From positions 1,632,501-1,696,500 of the forward strand of contig JAGFBZ010000849.1 of assembly GCA_018398805.1 (NCBI GenBank): a stretch of 64,000 bases of DNA, read 5' to 3'. Positions 19,525-32,614 of this stretch are shown one piece after another. Below the pieces are notes generated by a model. It saw only the letters and a program-made list of their open reading frames with translations. It was not told the origin of the DNA and did not search any database. Source of the DNA: Hirundichthys speculiger (taxonomy: Eukaryota > Chordata > Actinopteri > Beloniformes > Exocoetidae). The translations under genes and the position numbers were made by a program. How positions within the stretch are numbered: the stretch's first letter is position 1; each line of letters opens with the position of its first letter.

Positions 19525-22500
19525 CTCCAGTCCTGGTTCTGAAGCAAAAAAGAGACCTATTTCTTCTGATGGCAGTAAGAGATCTGGGTTGTTTATCCAG
19601 TGGTTGCCTCTTTTGAATTATTTTTTTGTGTTGGTGTGTATAAATAATTAACAAGCAAGGAGCTAATTGGCTGTTATTTCCATCATACTACACTCACAAG
19701 CAGAGCATGAATTGTTTCTAGCTGGGCACTTCCATAACTAAGGAGTCCATTAGTGTGACAGAAGGTTCAATTTAAATTTTGAAACTTATTTTAATTTAGT
19801 TTCAAGTGTTTTTTTTTTTCCCCTGATAAAGCATTTTCTATAATTTGTGAAAAACACAATTAAACTAAGACTGATGGGTGTTTTTGAAAATGCAGCAATG
19901 ATCATAATGTCACCATGTTGTAAAACAGCATCAGTTTTGCGTCACACCTACCAAATTAATGGTTTCAAAGAGATCTCGGTGTCTCTGTTCTGGTTACAAA
20001 AACGTAACATTTTGGCGTTGTCTTAACAAGGGAGTGCATAATGAAAAGAAAATGAAAGGACCAACGTAACTTGAGGAACACAAAATATTTACATAGGAAC
20101 AGTTACAAGTGAGTGGCTGAAATGAGAAGTAGGTCGATGTGTTAATATTGGGAATTTCAACAAACCTATTTTTGGCTATCTACTTTCATTCAGGCCATGA
20201 AACACTCACATAAATGTGTAGTTCTTAATGGCCTCAAAAATGTGAGGGACACGATAACTTGATCCTGCCTTAACACACCAAAACACTGCTCGATGGAATA
20301 ACCCTATACATCTGTTAAATGATAAACTACACTCTATTTTTTCTAGAGTATTTACTTCTTTTTCTATTCAGCCAAAAAAAGAATCGTAGGACAGTAAAAA
20401 CCTCTTGGACCCCATATTTATGGAAGTCCCCACCAGCATTAACCTTTATTTAGCCAGGAAAAGCACATTTGAGATTAAGAATCTCTTATAAGAGTGTCCT
20501 GGCCAAGAGGCAGTATGGTTGTAAATATTTTAGGGTCTATATTTTTTGTAAACCTTTTCAACAAGTTAAACATTTTCACCACTGTGAATTTTCAAGAAGT
20601 TATTCTCTCATGGCACAGTCACCTAAATGTCTTAAGTTTTTCTTTATTCATCAGTCCTCTAACACGAGGTCTTGTTATTGCAGGAGAAGAGCCTATGAGG
20701 AAAATGCCATTGACAAAATTTGGCGCCAGACCTCGTTTTGAGCCTGTTCAATTTGTCAGCGGTGGAAGCAATGCAGGAACTGGCACTGATGAGAAGGAGA
20801 ATGACAAAGAGCGAAGGAGGAATGAGTCATATGCCGCGAGTCAGTGGGACTCTGAGTATTATTCCTTTTCCTGTGGCGGCACCAGGAGAGCACAGGGCTT
20901 TTCCTCCCTGAGGCCTGCCTTTGACCAAGTGCCATCATACACATCGGACTCTTGGGGGTGTCACAGGGACAGAAACAGACAAATTTCCTCAGGTAGTGCT
21001 TGTGGGTTAGGCTATGGAGGCCATGAGTCATCTCCAAACTTCATGGCAAGGTTGCAGCAGGACTATACAGCCAAGTATGAAGCCCACACTTCCTCTGGAA
21101 ATGTAGACTATTCTCAGCTGCAGAGATACAATGGATATGGCGGAGGAAACAGATCGGGAGGCTGGGATTCAGGACGTCAGGGTTTGGGGTACAGTCATTT
21201 GGACAGGCCATCATCAAGTAGGCCATTTAGCAGAGTGTACAACAGCCCTTCCAGGAACATTCCCAGCATGTCCCAGTCAGGGTCGTTGCCTGTTCCAATA
21301 TCTCAGCCAACATTAGATGAAAAGCAAAGGCTAATTTCCAGTGTTTCAAATGCATTGGGTGTTGCCTTTAAAGACCCTGTGTTAATGACGGGAAGTGACT
21401 CGCCAAACTATAATTTCATATTGAGCCGCAGCATCCAGGCCTGCAAAACCAACCCTGAGTATATTTACGTCAACTTGAAGGATATCCCTCAGGCTGACCT
21501 ACCAAAGAACAGGAAAGTACCAACAGACGGTTATGCCTGTGAACTGAGGTGCCAGGGTGTGTATCTTGCCACGGGATACTCTGGCAGTAAAAATGGAGCG
21601 AGGGATCGGGCTTCAGAGCAGGCTGTGAAACTTTTCATGAAACCAGTTGAGGTCCGTGTTGTGCAGCGTAAATACAAACACTCGGTTGTCAGTGACATGG
21701 TTGTGTGCCAGATGCACAGCCCAACACCAGCATTTCTACCTGCCCTTCGCAACCCAGAAGAGAAACCCACACCCAGCTCTAAGGGCCAGTATGAGCCTGA
21801 CAGACACAAACACTGGACAGAATTTGTGGTTATGGACAATGCTCACGATGCCATCTGCATATTGAACAACTCTGCAGCTTTCAATCGCATGAAGATAGAC
21901 TATAAATTTGATCTTCTACCCAACAGTGCATGGCTGTGCAGTGTTTTCATACAGGATGAGCTGGTAGCACAAGCGACGGGGACTAAAAAGAGCTCAAAGC
22001 ACGCAGCAGCTGAAAAGGCGGTGAGAAAACTTCGTATGAACCAAGCGCAACGCGAGGAGCAGGAACAACAGCAGCTATCGCAGTACTTCAATACCCAGTC
22101 AGAGTCTGCTGGAAGTTTTGTGCAGCAAGGTAGCAAAAAGAAGCATCTGAATGAGCTGGTGATCTTGGAGAACTCTGACAATGCAATCTGTATCATTAAT
22201 GACACAGCTCAGTTTAACAAAGTGTCTGCTGATTACAAGTTCTCTGTTCTTCCTGATCATCGCTGGCGGTGTGAAGTTTACCTAGAAGGACAGTACGTTG
22301 CGGCAGGAATTGGGCTGAAGAAAACAGTAAAGCACATTGCAGCAAAGGAAGCTTTAGCTACCCTGAAACAGACGCAGGCCGTGGTCAAATCCAACCTGAG
22401 GAAGGAGGGAAACAGTGATGCAATATCTCGTTCTCAGATCCTGGCTCGCTCAACTGAGGAGGCCACAAGGCAGGAAATTAAGGAGGACAACATTGGAAAT

Positions 22501-22912
22501 CAGCTGCTTCGGAAGATGGGCTGGAAAGGAGGTGGACTTGGCAGAGATGGAGAAGGCATTGCAGAACCAATCCGAGTTAAAGAGCAGTTCTCCAGAGAAG
22601 GTTTGGGTATGGACATGGATAAAACAGGGACTCAGCTCAGCAAGCGCGACATTGAAGACATCATTCGTAACTATGCCAGTTCAGACCGCCAGGACGACCT
22701 TCGGTTCTCCACGGAGCTCACCAATGATGAACGGAAGCAGATTCACCAGATATCTCAGAAGTACGGCCTACGAAGCAAGTCGTATGGACAGGGATGGCAA
22801 CGGTTCCTTGTTGTTAAGTCGGAAAGTACACAAAGACCAGCTCATTGGCCAGCTTTTACAGGAAGGACAGGTGGGACGATATGAGCTGGTCAAACCTCAG
22901 GCCTCTCACTAA
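19511..22912 (+). CDS. nkrf: NF-kappa-B-repressing factor, C-terminal frame shifted
   Basis: Nuclear and nucleolar nucleic-acid-binding protein that represses some NF-kappa-B targets and acts in pre-rRNA processing with XRN2 and DHX15 (family knowledge). Coding exons: 19511-19574 (MPSFDSSPGSEAKKRPISSDG; human NKRF has a related MPSYD start) and 20684 onward, joined in phase through an Arg codon. ATG 19511 is the first after an in-frame stop. Domains by residue: ARPRFEP box about 33-40, three double-stranded-RNA-binding-like repeats about 263-345, 397-472 and 507-584, G-patch about 624-665 (NQLLRKMGWKGGGLG), R3H about 690-732. After residue 732 (22815) the frame as given runs to TAA-free novel sequence and stops at 22884 (754 residues). 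The conserved tail (LLQEGQVGRYELVKPQ) is in the +1 frame, ending 22912, so one surplus base lies at about 22810-22818. The open frame before 20684 is intron. Confidence 0.93.
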
Positions 22913-23530
22913 ACTGCATGAAAGAAATGACACATTTTCATTAACTTGGATTGCAAAATGTTCTCACTAATCTACCTGCTGGTTGAACTCTTGTGTGGCA
23001 AGGTTACAACACATAAAAAGTTATCAGGTATAGCTTTTCTTTGCATTCCTTCACGAGTACTTCAGTTTAAGCAGGGATTGTAGGATGAGTTATCTTTGTG
23101 TCTAGCCTTTTTCCATTGGACTTGTAGATGGTTTTTGGAATTATCTAATGATACTTCAGTTGCTTTTTTTTCCCCCTCTCCATTAAAATCACATCTTTCA
23201 TGAATATTTACTAAACCTGGCAGAAAATGCAGCCTTTCATGTTTAACATTGACAGTTGATTTAAAGATGAGTGTAAAGTGGCATTAACATCTAACTGTAG
23301 CTAGGAGCTCACACCAATCTCACTGTAGTTATCAATCTGTATCCAACAATACTTGCAGTGTTATTTGCCATTTCCAACATTTGGAGGTCATGCTGCAAGC
23401 TGCTTCACTAATCTGAAAATCTTCTGTAATCTGTGATCTCTGTTAAATGTGAGATGTGTTTGTCAGTGCAGTTAGCCTGTCTGCTTGTTTTCGCAGCTGT
23501 GACAATTAAATAAATCTGATAACCATGAAC
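22913..23530 (+). other. nkrf: nkrf 3' UTR with AATAAA signal
   Basis: Non-coding sequence after the conserved stop, with AATAAA at 23509-23514 (ATTAAATAAATCTG). The probable cleavage site is shortly after, about 100 bp from the end of the opposing ube2a transcript. Confidence 0.6.
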
Positions 23531-23602
23531 AGGCTGCACTTAATTCAGATATTTTTTTGTACTATAAGTTAAAGCAGCAACAAAAGAGTGATGTATATTT
23601 TT

Positions 23603-23608
23603 TTTATT
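23603..23608 (-). terminator. ube2a: Polyadenylation signal, likely ube2a
   Basis: AATAAA on the minus strand (TTTATT on plus), about 0.9 kb past the ube2a stop codon. No better minus-strand signal was noticed between here and the stop, but several AT-rich variants exist. Confidence 0.4.
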
Positions 23609-24521
23609 TACAAGAAAATGTACATTTTGTTACATGGGTTACCAGTGCAAAGGTTTATAATCTGAAAATACACCATCCTGATTAAACAGTGTAATATTTT
23701 GTTTTTTTTTTTTTATCATCACTGACTTGTGTGATGTAAAATAGCATAGATATTTTTAATCAGAGTCCTTGGCCTGTTAAGACTTAACGGGCCCTCTAAA
23801 TAAGGTAACAGATGCACCTATTTTTGCTGGTCTGAATGGATTAAATGTTGGCATTATGAAACTGAAATCATGAAGCGCCCAAGAAAATCCAATAAATGTC
23901 TTGTTTTGCTGAAGGACATGTTTATCAATACCTAGAAGATTTTAATATCAAATATTGTGACTGTACAAGAGAAGCTGCAGGAAAAATGTACCCCAAAAAG
24001 CATCTGTTAAGTCGTTGGAGGGACTGATGTGAATGCCAGGTTAATAGTGTCCCTCCAAAACGCTTTCAATATGAACAGTATGGAAAAAAAATTGGGCCAG
24101 CTTCAAAAGAAAACACCTATGAAAGATTGTTTTCTGAAGAATATAAATCGGCAGTATCCACACAGCGAGTGCATTTACCTAATTGTCACCATATCATTCA
24201 ACCAGTTTACATCACGTATGAATTAATGGGTGGAAAAGTGACAACTGACACTGGCAGTCATCTTCAAAACAGTTGGGGCATGTAGCAAGTAACCCGAATA
24301 TAACAAGGTACATTAACAAACATCTGATTTTGCCCTAAAACAGCATTCGGCAAGAGTGAATGCCACAACACAACAGCATACAAACTTAGCAACATTAAGG
24401 GGGACAAATATACTGGAGGATTTTAATGTATGTTGTCATTTGTGTGAGATCATCTGCTTTCTTGATAGGTGATTTCTTGATTTCAGGGTGGACACTGTTC
24501 ATACTCCAACAATGACAAAGG

Positions 24522-27500
24522 TCAACAGTCACGCCAACTCTGTTCAACAATAGCAGAAACCCTCTTCTCATACTCCCGTTTGTTTTCCTGGTAGAGCTGG
24601 GCTGCTTGACTGTTGGCTGGACTGTTTGGGTTTGGCTCGTCCAGTAAAGACTTTAAATACACAGCAGAGAGCAGCAGTGGGTTAGGTTTCTAATAAAGTT
24701 TTATGACACAGCACGGTCACTTCAGGCTAGTGACTGTTTAAAAAGCATGTCAAAACTACTTGTTGACAAAAATATATCAATACTGAGACTGTATATGATC
24801 TTGGTTGCTTTACTTTTGTGCATTATGTATTAATTTTTATAAAGGAGTATTAGGAATACCTGTATTGAAGTTAAGATTGAAGAGACATCATAGGTTGGAC
24901 TCCAACGATTCTGAAGTATATCTAAGCATATGCTCCCATCTGCATACACTGCAAGAGGATTAGAAAGAAAGTTTTTAGAGAAATAGTCATTTCATGGGGT
25001 AAAATGAGCCTATAAGTGTCACTTTTTAATAATTGTAAGTTTTACTACGCACCATTTGGATGAAACATTTTGGAGACAAATCGCACTGTTGGTGGTTTAT
25101 TTGGATATTCCTCTGTAAATTCGATGGTAAGTTTGAAGGTTCCTAAAAGTAGAAAGAAATGTCATCATACATTGAAATGTGGGAAATTATCAAATGGAAT
25201 TAAAGTAATTACAACAACAAAAAAAACATACAGAACTCAGTAGCCAAATTTTTGATCAGACTCTGACTTTCATAGTGAAATGATACAAAGTTGTTTCTTA
25301 AACATGCGACCAAAAAAACTTATTCAATCAGCAACTAGTTTGAGAGGAAAACTATACAAGGTGCAAGTAAATTATGTTTTGTAAGTAAAACAAATTTATC
25401 TAATCTAAATATAGATCCTAATTTTTTTTCTTTCTAATCTTTGTATGTGTCATTTGCGAATACTACAGAAAACTTTCTGAGGTGGGACCTAAACTTGAAA
25501 AATTAAAGATGTGTCTCGAGTGGCCAATCTTGACAGAAGTGACAGCTGGGGAGCATAAATATTTATAATATTTAAGCAGAGTTCATGGATGAAAATGAAT
25601 CATGAGCAGAGAAGATATGAAAACATACTTTCACAAAATCTCTGTCTTACTGCGAGCAGCACATTACCTTTGTTTAAATATCTGACCTTTAATCATAACA
25701 TCACAGTTGTGGATGCTGCAGAGATGTTCCTTTAGTTGGGACTGGCTAATAGAGACACAACTTGCATGCTTCAACAAAGGTTCTACCCAGAGATTTGCTT
25801 TCACTACCTTGCAAAAATGCAAGCTTTTGATTTGCAAACAGCACAATTAAACCTTTTAAATGTATTCTATTTTGTGATCTTGCCCTGAAAAAACGTTTCT
25901 GTTTGAAACCACAAAAACCTTGCAGAGGGAACATTGGCAAATGTCCCAAAGAACTGCATTTAGAAATTTCCTTTGGTTCCAAGCTGCTAAAGAACCCAGT
26001 GAACGAGTTAAATTAAAATGCTACCTATTTGCCAACTACCTATTTGGACAACTTAAAGTCTGCTAGAGTAACACTAACTTTATAAACTTTCAAGAGACCA
26101 TTTAAATATTTATGCATAACCATAAAATAACTGACAATCAAAATCCCTCATATTTCCCAAAGTTATCATTAATTATTGCTCAATACATTTTACGAGAGTG
26201 AAGTAATTATAAATGAATTTGATATGAAAAACCTTGGAGGACTTACCATCTTCAAAAGGTGTTCCTTCCGGACTAAAAGACAGGCAACAAACAGGTTATA
26301 AATAACTTTGTACAATTCTCTTTAAATACCACAGTGTTTCATGAATATACTTACCCAAAAATGACAGCATTCCATACCATGATATTGTTTTCTGATGGAG
26401 CCCCACTAACTCCAGCTGGAGGATCCTCTTGCAGCCTGAAGGTTTTAAAGTAAGACCATAATGATATCAGAAAATTATCCAGTTATACAAAGATCAGGCC
26501 ATACAAATCAAATTAATCTCTAGTAAATACTGCATTATGTAACTCCAGAACAGGCAATTATGTAGATTATTAAGACTGGACTTGTGGCACAATCCAGACG
26601 AGGATGACGTTTTACTACAGCAAACATTAGGAAGACTTGAGGCTAGGCAGCTTAACAATACAATGTAAACATGACTTAAATAAATCATTACCAATCAGGA
26701 GTTACGGATTTTGTACTGTAATGTTGTATTACCACTGTAAAATGGTAACATAAAAATATTTTCATGATGGAGCAACATTAAACAAAGCAGTTATCTAATT
26801 GGTTATTTATGAATGCATCCATTTAATAGTGCTGTTACAGAATAGTGTAAAAGAAGACATAGAGCAAACAAGATGAGTTTTGGACTCTGTGATCATCAGT
26901 ACTGTACGTGGAGCAACCATGTGCTAAGCACTGTGCGTGGCGCCTGGAGCTGGAGGTGTTCAGTGACGGCACGACAGATGGTTGCTGATCCTCAGACTTA
27001 AGTGATGATCTATCACCGCAGGAGGACGGGAGCTTTCTTGATCACCGAATACATTCTATCAATACCTTTGGTTCACCTCAAGGGCCGTCAAGCACCTGAT
27101 TCCCTTTTTACCTGTTACAAGTACGTGTTCACACGTACAGACAAATCAGTAGTTTCGCAAAAGGCTCGATTGTGAGTTATCCTGTAATTTAGGACAAAAT
27201 TAAGGAGCGTACAACTCTTAAGAGAAATCAGTGATGGGAAGTTACACAACACAAACGTATCAACTCCAGGCTGGTTTGCTAACGCCGGTGGCAGCAACTA
27301 ACCAGTATCATGAACGTTAGCTGCCGACAATTCACCAGTCATTACTTTGTTAATGCTAGTCAAGACCAAGGAAATGTATACACACTTAAAACAAAAACCT
27401 GACGATAAACATTCGTTTTTTTTTTTCGAATGTTTTATGATTTTTACGGTGCTGCAGTTGTTGGTAATAAAAAGGGCTAATGCTAACAAACTAGCCTTGG

Positions 27501-27594
27501 GATGCTAACGTTAGCTATAGCTACTTTTCTTTTGTTTTCCTTTTGCTCACCGTTTAAAGTCTCTCATTAAACGTCGTCTTGCTGGAGTTGACAT
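24522..27594 (-). CDS. ube2a: Ubiquitin-conjugating enzyme E2 A (RAD6 homologue), complete
   Basis: E2 enzyme that, with RNF20/40, monoubiquitinates histone H2B and, with RAD18, PCNA; nuclear and cytosolic. Six coding exons on the minus strand: 27551-27594, 26355-26435, 26247-26272, 25053-25142, 24860-24948, 24522-24650. They sum to 459 nt, giving exactly 152 residues plus TGA, the usual length of the family. All junctions are GT/AG and in phase. The product starts [20 protein letters not shown], has the HPN motif (78-80) before the catalytic Cys88 in [15 protein letters not shown], and ends in the short QSWRDC tail expected for UBE2A (UBE2B has a closely related but different tail). Exon 3 is only 26 nt. 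Assignment to UBE2A rather than UBE2B rests on remembered residues and on synteny with nkrf and septin 6. Confidence 0.97.
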
Positions 27595-28250
27595 CCTGTT
27601 AAGGCGAAATGACTAAATCTTAAGCGAACACACAAGAGAGTCAGAAGAACAGAAATGTTTTTGAGTGCTATATTTTCTCAACTCCGGCTAGTCAACGATC
27701 GCTATTAGTTTGACAAATATTTGGCTGCCTCCCTGAGTCTACGGGCGCGACCAACTGTAACAGAAAGCAGACAGACTCTTAGACTGACTCTAAATTTAGG
27801 GGTGCATAGCCACATAGTTGTGGATTTATTGTATAAGCAGAAACTATAAAAGCCAATTATATGCGCGACTTGATTAAATTTGTTTACATTTGTTATAAAT
27901 ATAGCTGGAATATTTTTTTAGCCGCTTTGCACTCCCCCCCTTACGCATGACGCATTCTACTGAAATTACGTCATATGTTTGCACCCATATTTCGTTTGTT
28001 AGATCAGGGGCGAGGATGCTGGGATGCGAGGATCTCTTTAGATTTATATTTCTGTTCGCCTTTTTATTCTATTTTATTTTACACGTAGTCAGTTTAATCA
28101 GCATATTCTTTGCACAGTCAAAGTGTGCGAATGTTATTACGCAATCTCGTATGGCGACCATGTACAGTAATTCTTCAAGACCACAAGATGGCGCCTATGT
28201 CTTAGGTGTTTCAGATCATGAATCAGAAACAGCAGAACAAGTCTAAAAGT
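27595..28250 (-). promoter_or_regulatory. ube2a: Probable ube2a promoter region
   Basis: Upstream (to the right) of the ube2a ATG. Visible motifs are a CRE-like TTACGTCA (27966-27973) and an AAGATGGCGCC YY1-type site near 28184-28194 (plus strand), with a second ATGGCGACC nearby. An open frame at 27947-28246 on the plus strand has no recognised similarity. Motif function is inferred. Confidence 0.35.
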
Positions 28251-28412
28251 AGCAAATTACCTATATGGTTTTATATTTATTTTGAAACGTCGACGCAACA
28301 CAATAGAAATATAATATAATAGCAATTAATCCAAACAGATAAATGAACATGTCATCACTCGTGTTCGTTACTGGACAAAAGCCAACCCATGAAATTCCAA
28401 GATACACAGCTT

Positions 28413-28484
28413 TCCCATATGGTCTAGCGGTTAGGATTCCTGGTTTTCACCCAGGCGGCCCGGGTTCGACTCCCGGTATGGGAA
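28413..28484 (+). tRNA. tRNA-Glu (anticodon TTC)
   Basis: A full cloverleaf can be drawn. The acceptor stem pairs TCCCATA with TATGGGA (discriminator A). The D arm contains GGTCTAGCGGTTAGGA (A box), the anticodon stem is CCTGG/CCAGG with a TTTTCAC loop and anticodon TTC at 28446-28448, and the T arm is CCGGGTTCGACTCCCGG (B box GGTTCGACTCC). No intron. A T6 run follows as the RNA polymerase III terminator. Stems are intact, so it is probably functional. Confidence 0.97.
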
Positions 28485-28491
28485 CACTGCA

Positions 28492-28497
28492 TTTTTT
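28492..28497 (+). terminator. RNA polymerase III T-run terminator of tRNA-Glu
   Basis: Six T residues starting 8 bp after the tRNA discriminator base. Confidence 0.8.
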
Positions 28498-28989
28498 GTC
28501 TTTATAACACAACATTTTATACTTAAAGCAATGGTAAGGGACAAATGGCCAAATTCATGACATTGTGATATTGGGTGAACCTAATGCATCGTATCCTCAT
28601 TTTGTTCTCTTTTTTTCCCAAGAAATCTGTACTAGACTCCGCCCGATGAGGAGTTGCCGTCCGTTGCCCTCATCTCACAAGGGCTGGGACATTCCCGGAA
28701 GATGCCCATTACCAGTACCACTTACGTCTCCCCGTGCCAACGTTTATCCGAGTTAGCGTAGTACACGCGAGAAAAGCTACACAACTGACATTTTTAATCC
28801 AACATATTCATTTAAATTAACTGTATTTGAAACAGTTAGCTGTAAACTTGTGTGTAACGGTTTAGGAAAGTAATACAAATCGGTTATGTACTAGTTTGTT
28901 TAAAATATTAGCTAACATATTGCGCAAAATTCTGCCGTTCATATCTACAGCCAATTACATATGTAAATGGAACAATGCCTATAAGTATA

Positions 28990-29402
28990 GTCTGTAATAT
29001 GTTGCGTTTTTATGATAATTAACTCGGAATGGGACGTGGAAGTTAAAAGCTTTAGTTCTCTGTGCTTTTTGCTCAACTGTAAAACTGTCCCAGTCTTACT
29101 AGCTATTATCAGGCTTTCACCAAACTTTTCTGTCGGGCCAATTATTTCCCAGGAAAATGTGACTGCGAGGAATTCCCCACACATCAGCAGCCTCTGTCGG
29201 AGAAGACGGCGACCTTGTGTCAGGAAGCACACGAAAGCAGCGGGAGGGTAATCTGACGGGAGACTGTACGATGATGTAGCTTTAGCACCTCGCATCAAGG
29301 ATCATTATGTGTTATAAAGTTACCGGTTTTTCCGAGAAGAGCCATTAAACGGCCTGCGTAAAAACCAGGGATTTTGCTGTCCAGATGACCACTTCTATCA
29401 GG
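28990..29402 (+). promoter_or_regulatory. elf4: Candidate first exon and promoter of the elf4-like gene
   Basis: A stretch with several CpGs that ends in a strong donor (ATCAGG|GTAAGT) after 29402, and no coding gene reads into it. An ATG at 29385 opens a 6-codon frame (MTTSIR) up to that donor; joined to the acceptor at 58734 it would stop after one codon, so it would act only as an upstream ORF unless spliced elsewhere. Linking it to elf4 is inferred from strand and position. Confidence 0.35.
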
Positions 29403-30899
29403 GTAAGTCCCGCAGGGCTTTTCATTCTCTGTTTCATGGTGATTATTTTTCCTTCTTGTAACTAACAAATAAGGCTTTGTAAGCAGCTGTTACGTTATCT
29501 CAGGATATTTTTTTCTTTATAAACTCTCATTGTGACATCTTATACTCGTTGTAGATCATGGCATATTAAAGTGTGAGATAATGCAATAATTAGTGTACCA
29601 GACGCCAGTGAATTAACTTAAACACTCAAGTTTATTAGTTAAAGAAATATTAGTTAAATTAAAAAAAGATGTTCTTATTAGTCACTGCAACAGCCACTAC
29701 ACTATAGATCACAGTTGACTCCTATTAGTGTCAGTCAGCTGGCATGTGACTACACTGATGGTGTGAGCATGCTGAAAACTTTGCACAATTTGTTTAGCAG
29801 TCACAAATAATAGGGGAAGGCCATAGCAGTATTGTATTCAGTTGTGTTATAAAGAATTTTCATTTTGAGATTACTATGAGGAGTATAATCTTGACCCCAG
29901 GTGAGCCATTCCAGTAGTGTGTGTCCATAAATGATTGACTGGGTTGAACAATATCCAGATTAGTACATCTTGTGACTCTGACTAGAATTAAGTTGTATTA
30001 GATCTGAAATTCATGTGCCCCTTGGGATATTAAAGGGCTGCCATGCCCCTAAACTAGTTATCTTTTTGTTTTGAGTTGATTGTTTGACAAAATAACCAAT
30101 TTGAATATGTCATTTTGGGCTCTGTTGGGCTTTCTGTAATTTTCATTAATACCCAGAGTATTGCTGTTCACGTAGCAGCTGGATATGGCTTAAAAACAAG
30201 ACTAACTTTTGCAGTTACTGATGACGCACAGTCTGCTTCTCATTCCATTAGGAAGCCTCAGCCTGAAAGTATTGACTAAAATGGGAGAGAACTGCTGTTG
30301 GTGAGTCTCATAGATTCGTTGAATAGCCATTGAGGACAAATATAAACCAACAGTTGCTGATTGCTATGAACATATATCTGCAGCTCTTGTCAGCATTGTC
30401 GTTTTCTTACTGTTCATCAGACCTCAATCTGTGGGGAGTCTAAATGTTTGCCAGATGTTTACATTTTTGGGCTGGGATGCTTGTATCCTGGGACAGACAA
30501 ACACTGTCTCATTGGTCAGCCACAGTTGCTCACTTCAGAGCAGGCAGTGGTGACGCAGAGGGACGGGGAGAGTTATAAGAAGTTAGTTTGTCAGTCCCAA
30601 TAGAGACGGGACCAGATGGACCCACCAGCCCTACACCGACCCTCCCTTCTTCTGAAGTCTTCCCATGGTGGGAACACTGGCAGAGCCTGTTGGATAATTG
30701 GAAACTTCACTCTACTGAAAACAATTATCTTCAACAAGACTTTCCAAATATACTCCAGTGTTGAGTCATTTTGTTTGTCTTAGGCATGTGCCCTTGCTTG
30801 AGGAAAATCTTGGCATGCTGCTGCCCACATATTAGTTAGCCCCTGCTTTTCCCTGCTTTGATAGCTTTAATATTGCACAGGCTTTGACTGACATGGGCC

Positions 30900-30924
30900 T
30901 GTGTGTGTATGTGTGTGTGTGTGT
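30900..30924. repeat. (TG)n microsatellite
   Basis: TG dinucleotides with a single TA interruption. Confidence 0.9.
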
Positions 30925-32614
30925 TGAGACTGGAGCAGTTCTCCATAGCCTTCTTATCCTGTAGCAGTCATGTCATCAGCCGTCTGAGCAGCTGAGATGT
31001 GATGATGACCAAGGATGACAGTGGAGAGCTGTTGTTTTTCCCTTAGTGATAAAGGGCTTCTCAGACATCAGATACTTATTCTTGCCCAAGATGTACCCAT
31101 CTGCCTTAATGGGCCTTGATATTGATTTGAGTTCACAAAAAGAAGAACTGGGCTTTTATCCTATCAAGGAAACAGCACTCCAGTTTCACTAAAGCTTTCA
31201 GAGAAGCCTTGCAAGAGACATGGAATACTACGTCTTTTTTTTTTTTTGAAGGCTGCCCTGTGTGGTAATCCTATCTTAGTGGTAATGTGGTAATATATGA
31301 GTTTCTTGAGTTATTATGACATTTGTTAACCTGACACTAATGCTCACACATACACTTAGGAATACGCTTTGCTTCCTAACCCTTTGAGCCTTAAATGAGT
31401 GTAATGATTGACATTTTCTGAGGCCACCTACTTCATGTAATGGCCCTTTTGTCTAGGTGTAAATTAGTGTCATTTGATGCCTTCGGAATAACCACAAGAT
31501 GGCAATGTTCATATGCTCAGATTAAACAATCATATGAGATGGCTGAAGCCTCGAGTGACTTGCAGAAATGCAGAAACCGATCTGTGAAAAGAGAAATAAA
31601 ACTCTTGTACTTCCTCTTTTTACAAGTTTGGAAAAAAAAAAGAAGCCTCTCTTGGCTTGATTTCTGTTAAGAGTTGCAGGGGGAAGTGCTGTTCACAAAG
31701 TTCCCTAATAACATGTCGCTGTTTAACCATCTATAGCTTTTCACACTTGAATATCACCTTGTCAGACATGTTTGATTGCTAGGGAGCAGCAGCGGCAGCG
31801 AAGTGCTGCCACTGGACATGACGTCAGTGAGAAAGGAGAGACAAGGGAAATTCCACCTGTAACCTTACTCTGCTTTCATGCTGCCTGTCTCACAAGCACA
31901 TGCTTTGGATGATTCATGGTTTCTCCATAAATCCACACATTGTCATGATGTAATGCTGTCAAAACAATTTTTTTTTTTTTTTTTTTTAGCATTATCGTTT
32001 TTAAAAAAACAATGACAACATGACTTAAATGGTAAGGTAGATGTCATAGAAGTAAAGGTCAGTTTTGTGGAGTCAGGGACACTTAACTTTGGAAAGCTCT
32101 ACAAAAGTTTTGCAATCCTGGTGTGTCATTATAATACCCATTATTATCTACAAGATAAACCTACTCAGTTACGCAAAACCTACACGTATGTCGCATTAAC
32201 AAGCATTCTGGAGTAAGTTAAGAGAGAATATCCACGTTTTTGAAAAAAACATAGCATTTTTATTTACAGTATCCTTTATAGTGGCTTTGTATGAGTCAAA
32301 GGGTGAATTCCAATTCCTCCCTTAACCCTCAATCTCAACCCTCAATCTCAAAAATGCGCGCTCCCGTGAAGTGCAAGTGCTGTCCCGATTCTAAGAACGT
32401 TAAGTTGAGGGCTCTATCGCCCTCAATATTGAGATTCTCAAGCACCACCCTTGGGAGTAAGGGCTACCCAAAAGGCATTGCATATTTTCACCAAAACGTC
32501 TTCGAAAAGGATGGCGCCGAAATAAGTGAGCTTCAAATATAAGTATTTTCGTAGTTAATAAATATATAAATGTTACAAAACTATCTTATTGTTTTTGTTA
32601 TATTATTTATATTA

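Noticed and set aside
20494..20683. Extension of the nkrf frame upstream of the acceptor
   Set aside because: It lies in the intron before the acceptor TTATTGCAG, and a better conserved first coding exon exists at 19511-19574.
22415..22912. 165-codon ORF overlapping nkrf
   Set aside because: Only its last 31 codons are conserved; they are the shifted nkrf tail. The rest is an off-frame reading of nkrf.
27947..28246. 99-codon ORF with a hydrophobic stretch beside the ube2a promoter
   Set aside because: No similarity recognised, T-rich composition explains the hydrophobic run, and it overlaps probable promoter sequence.
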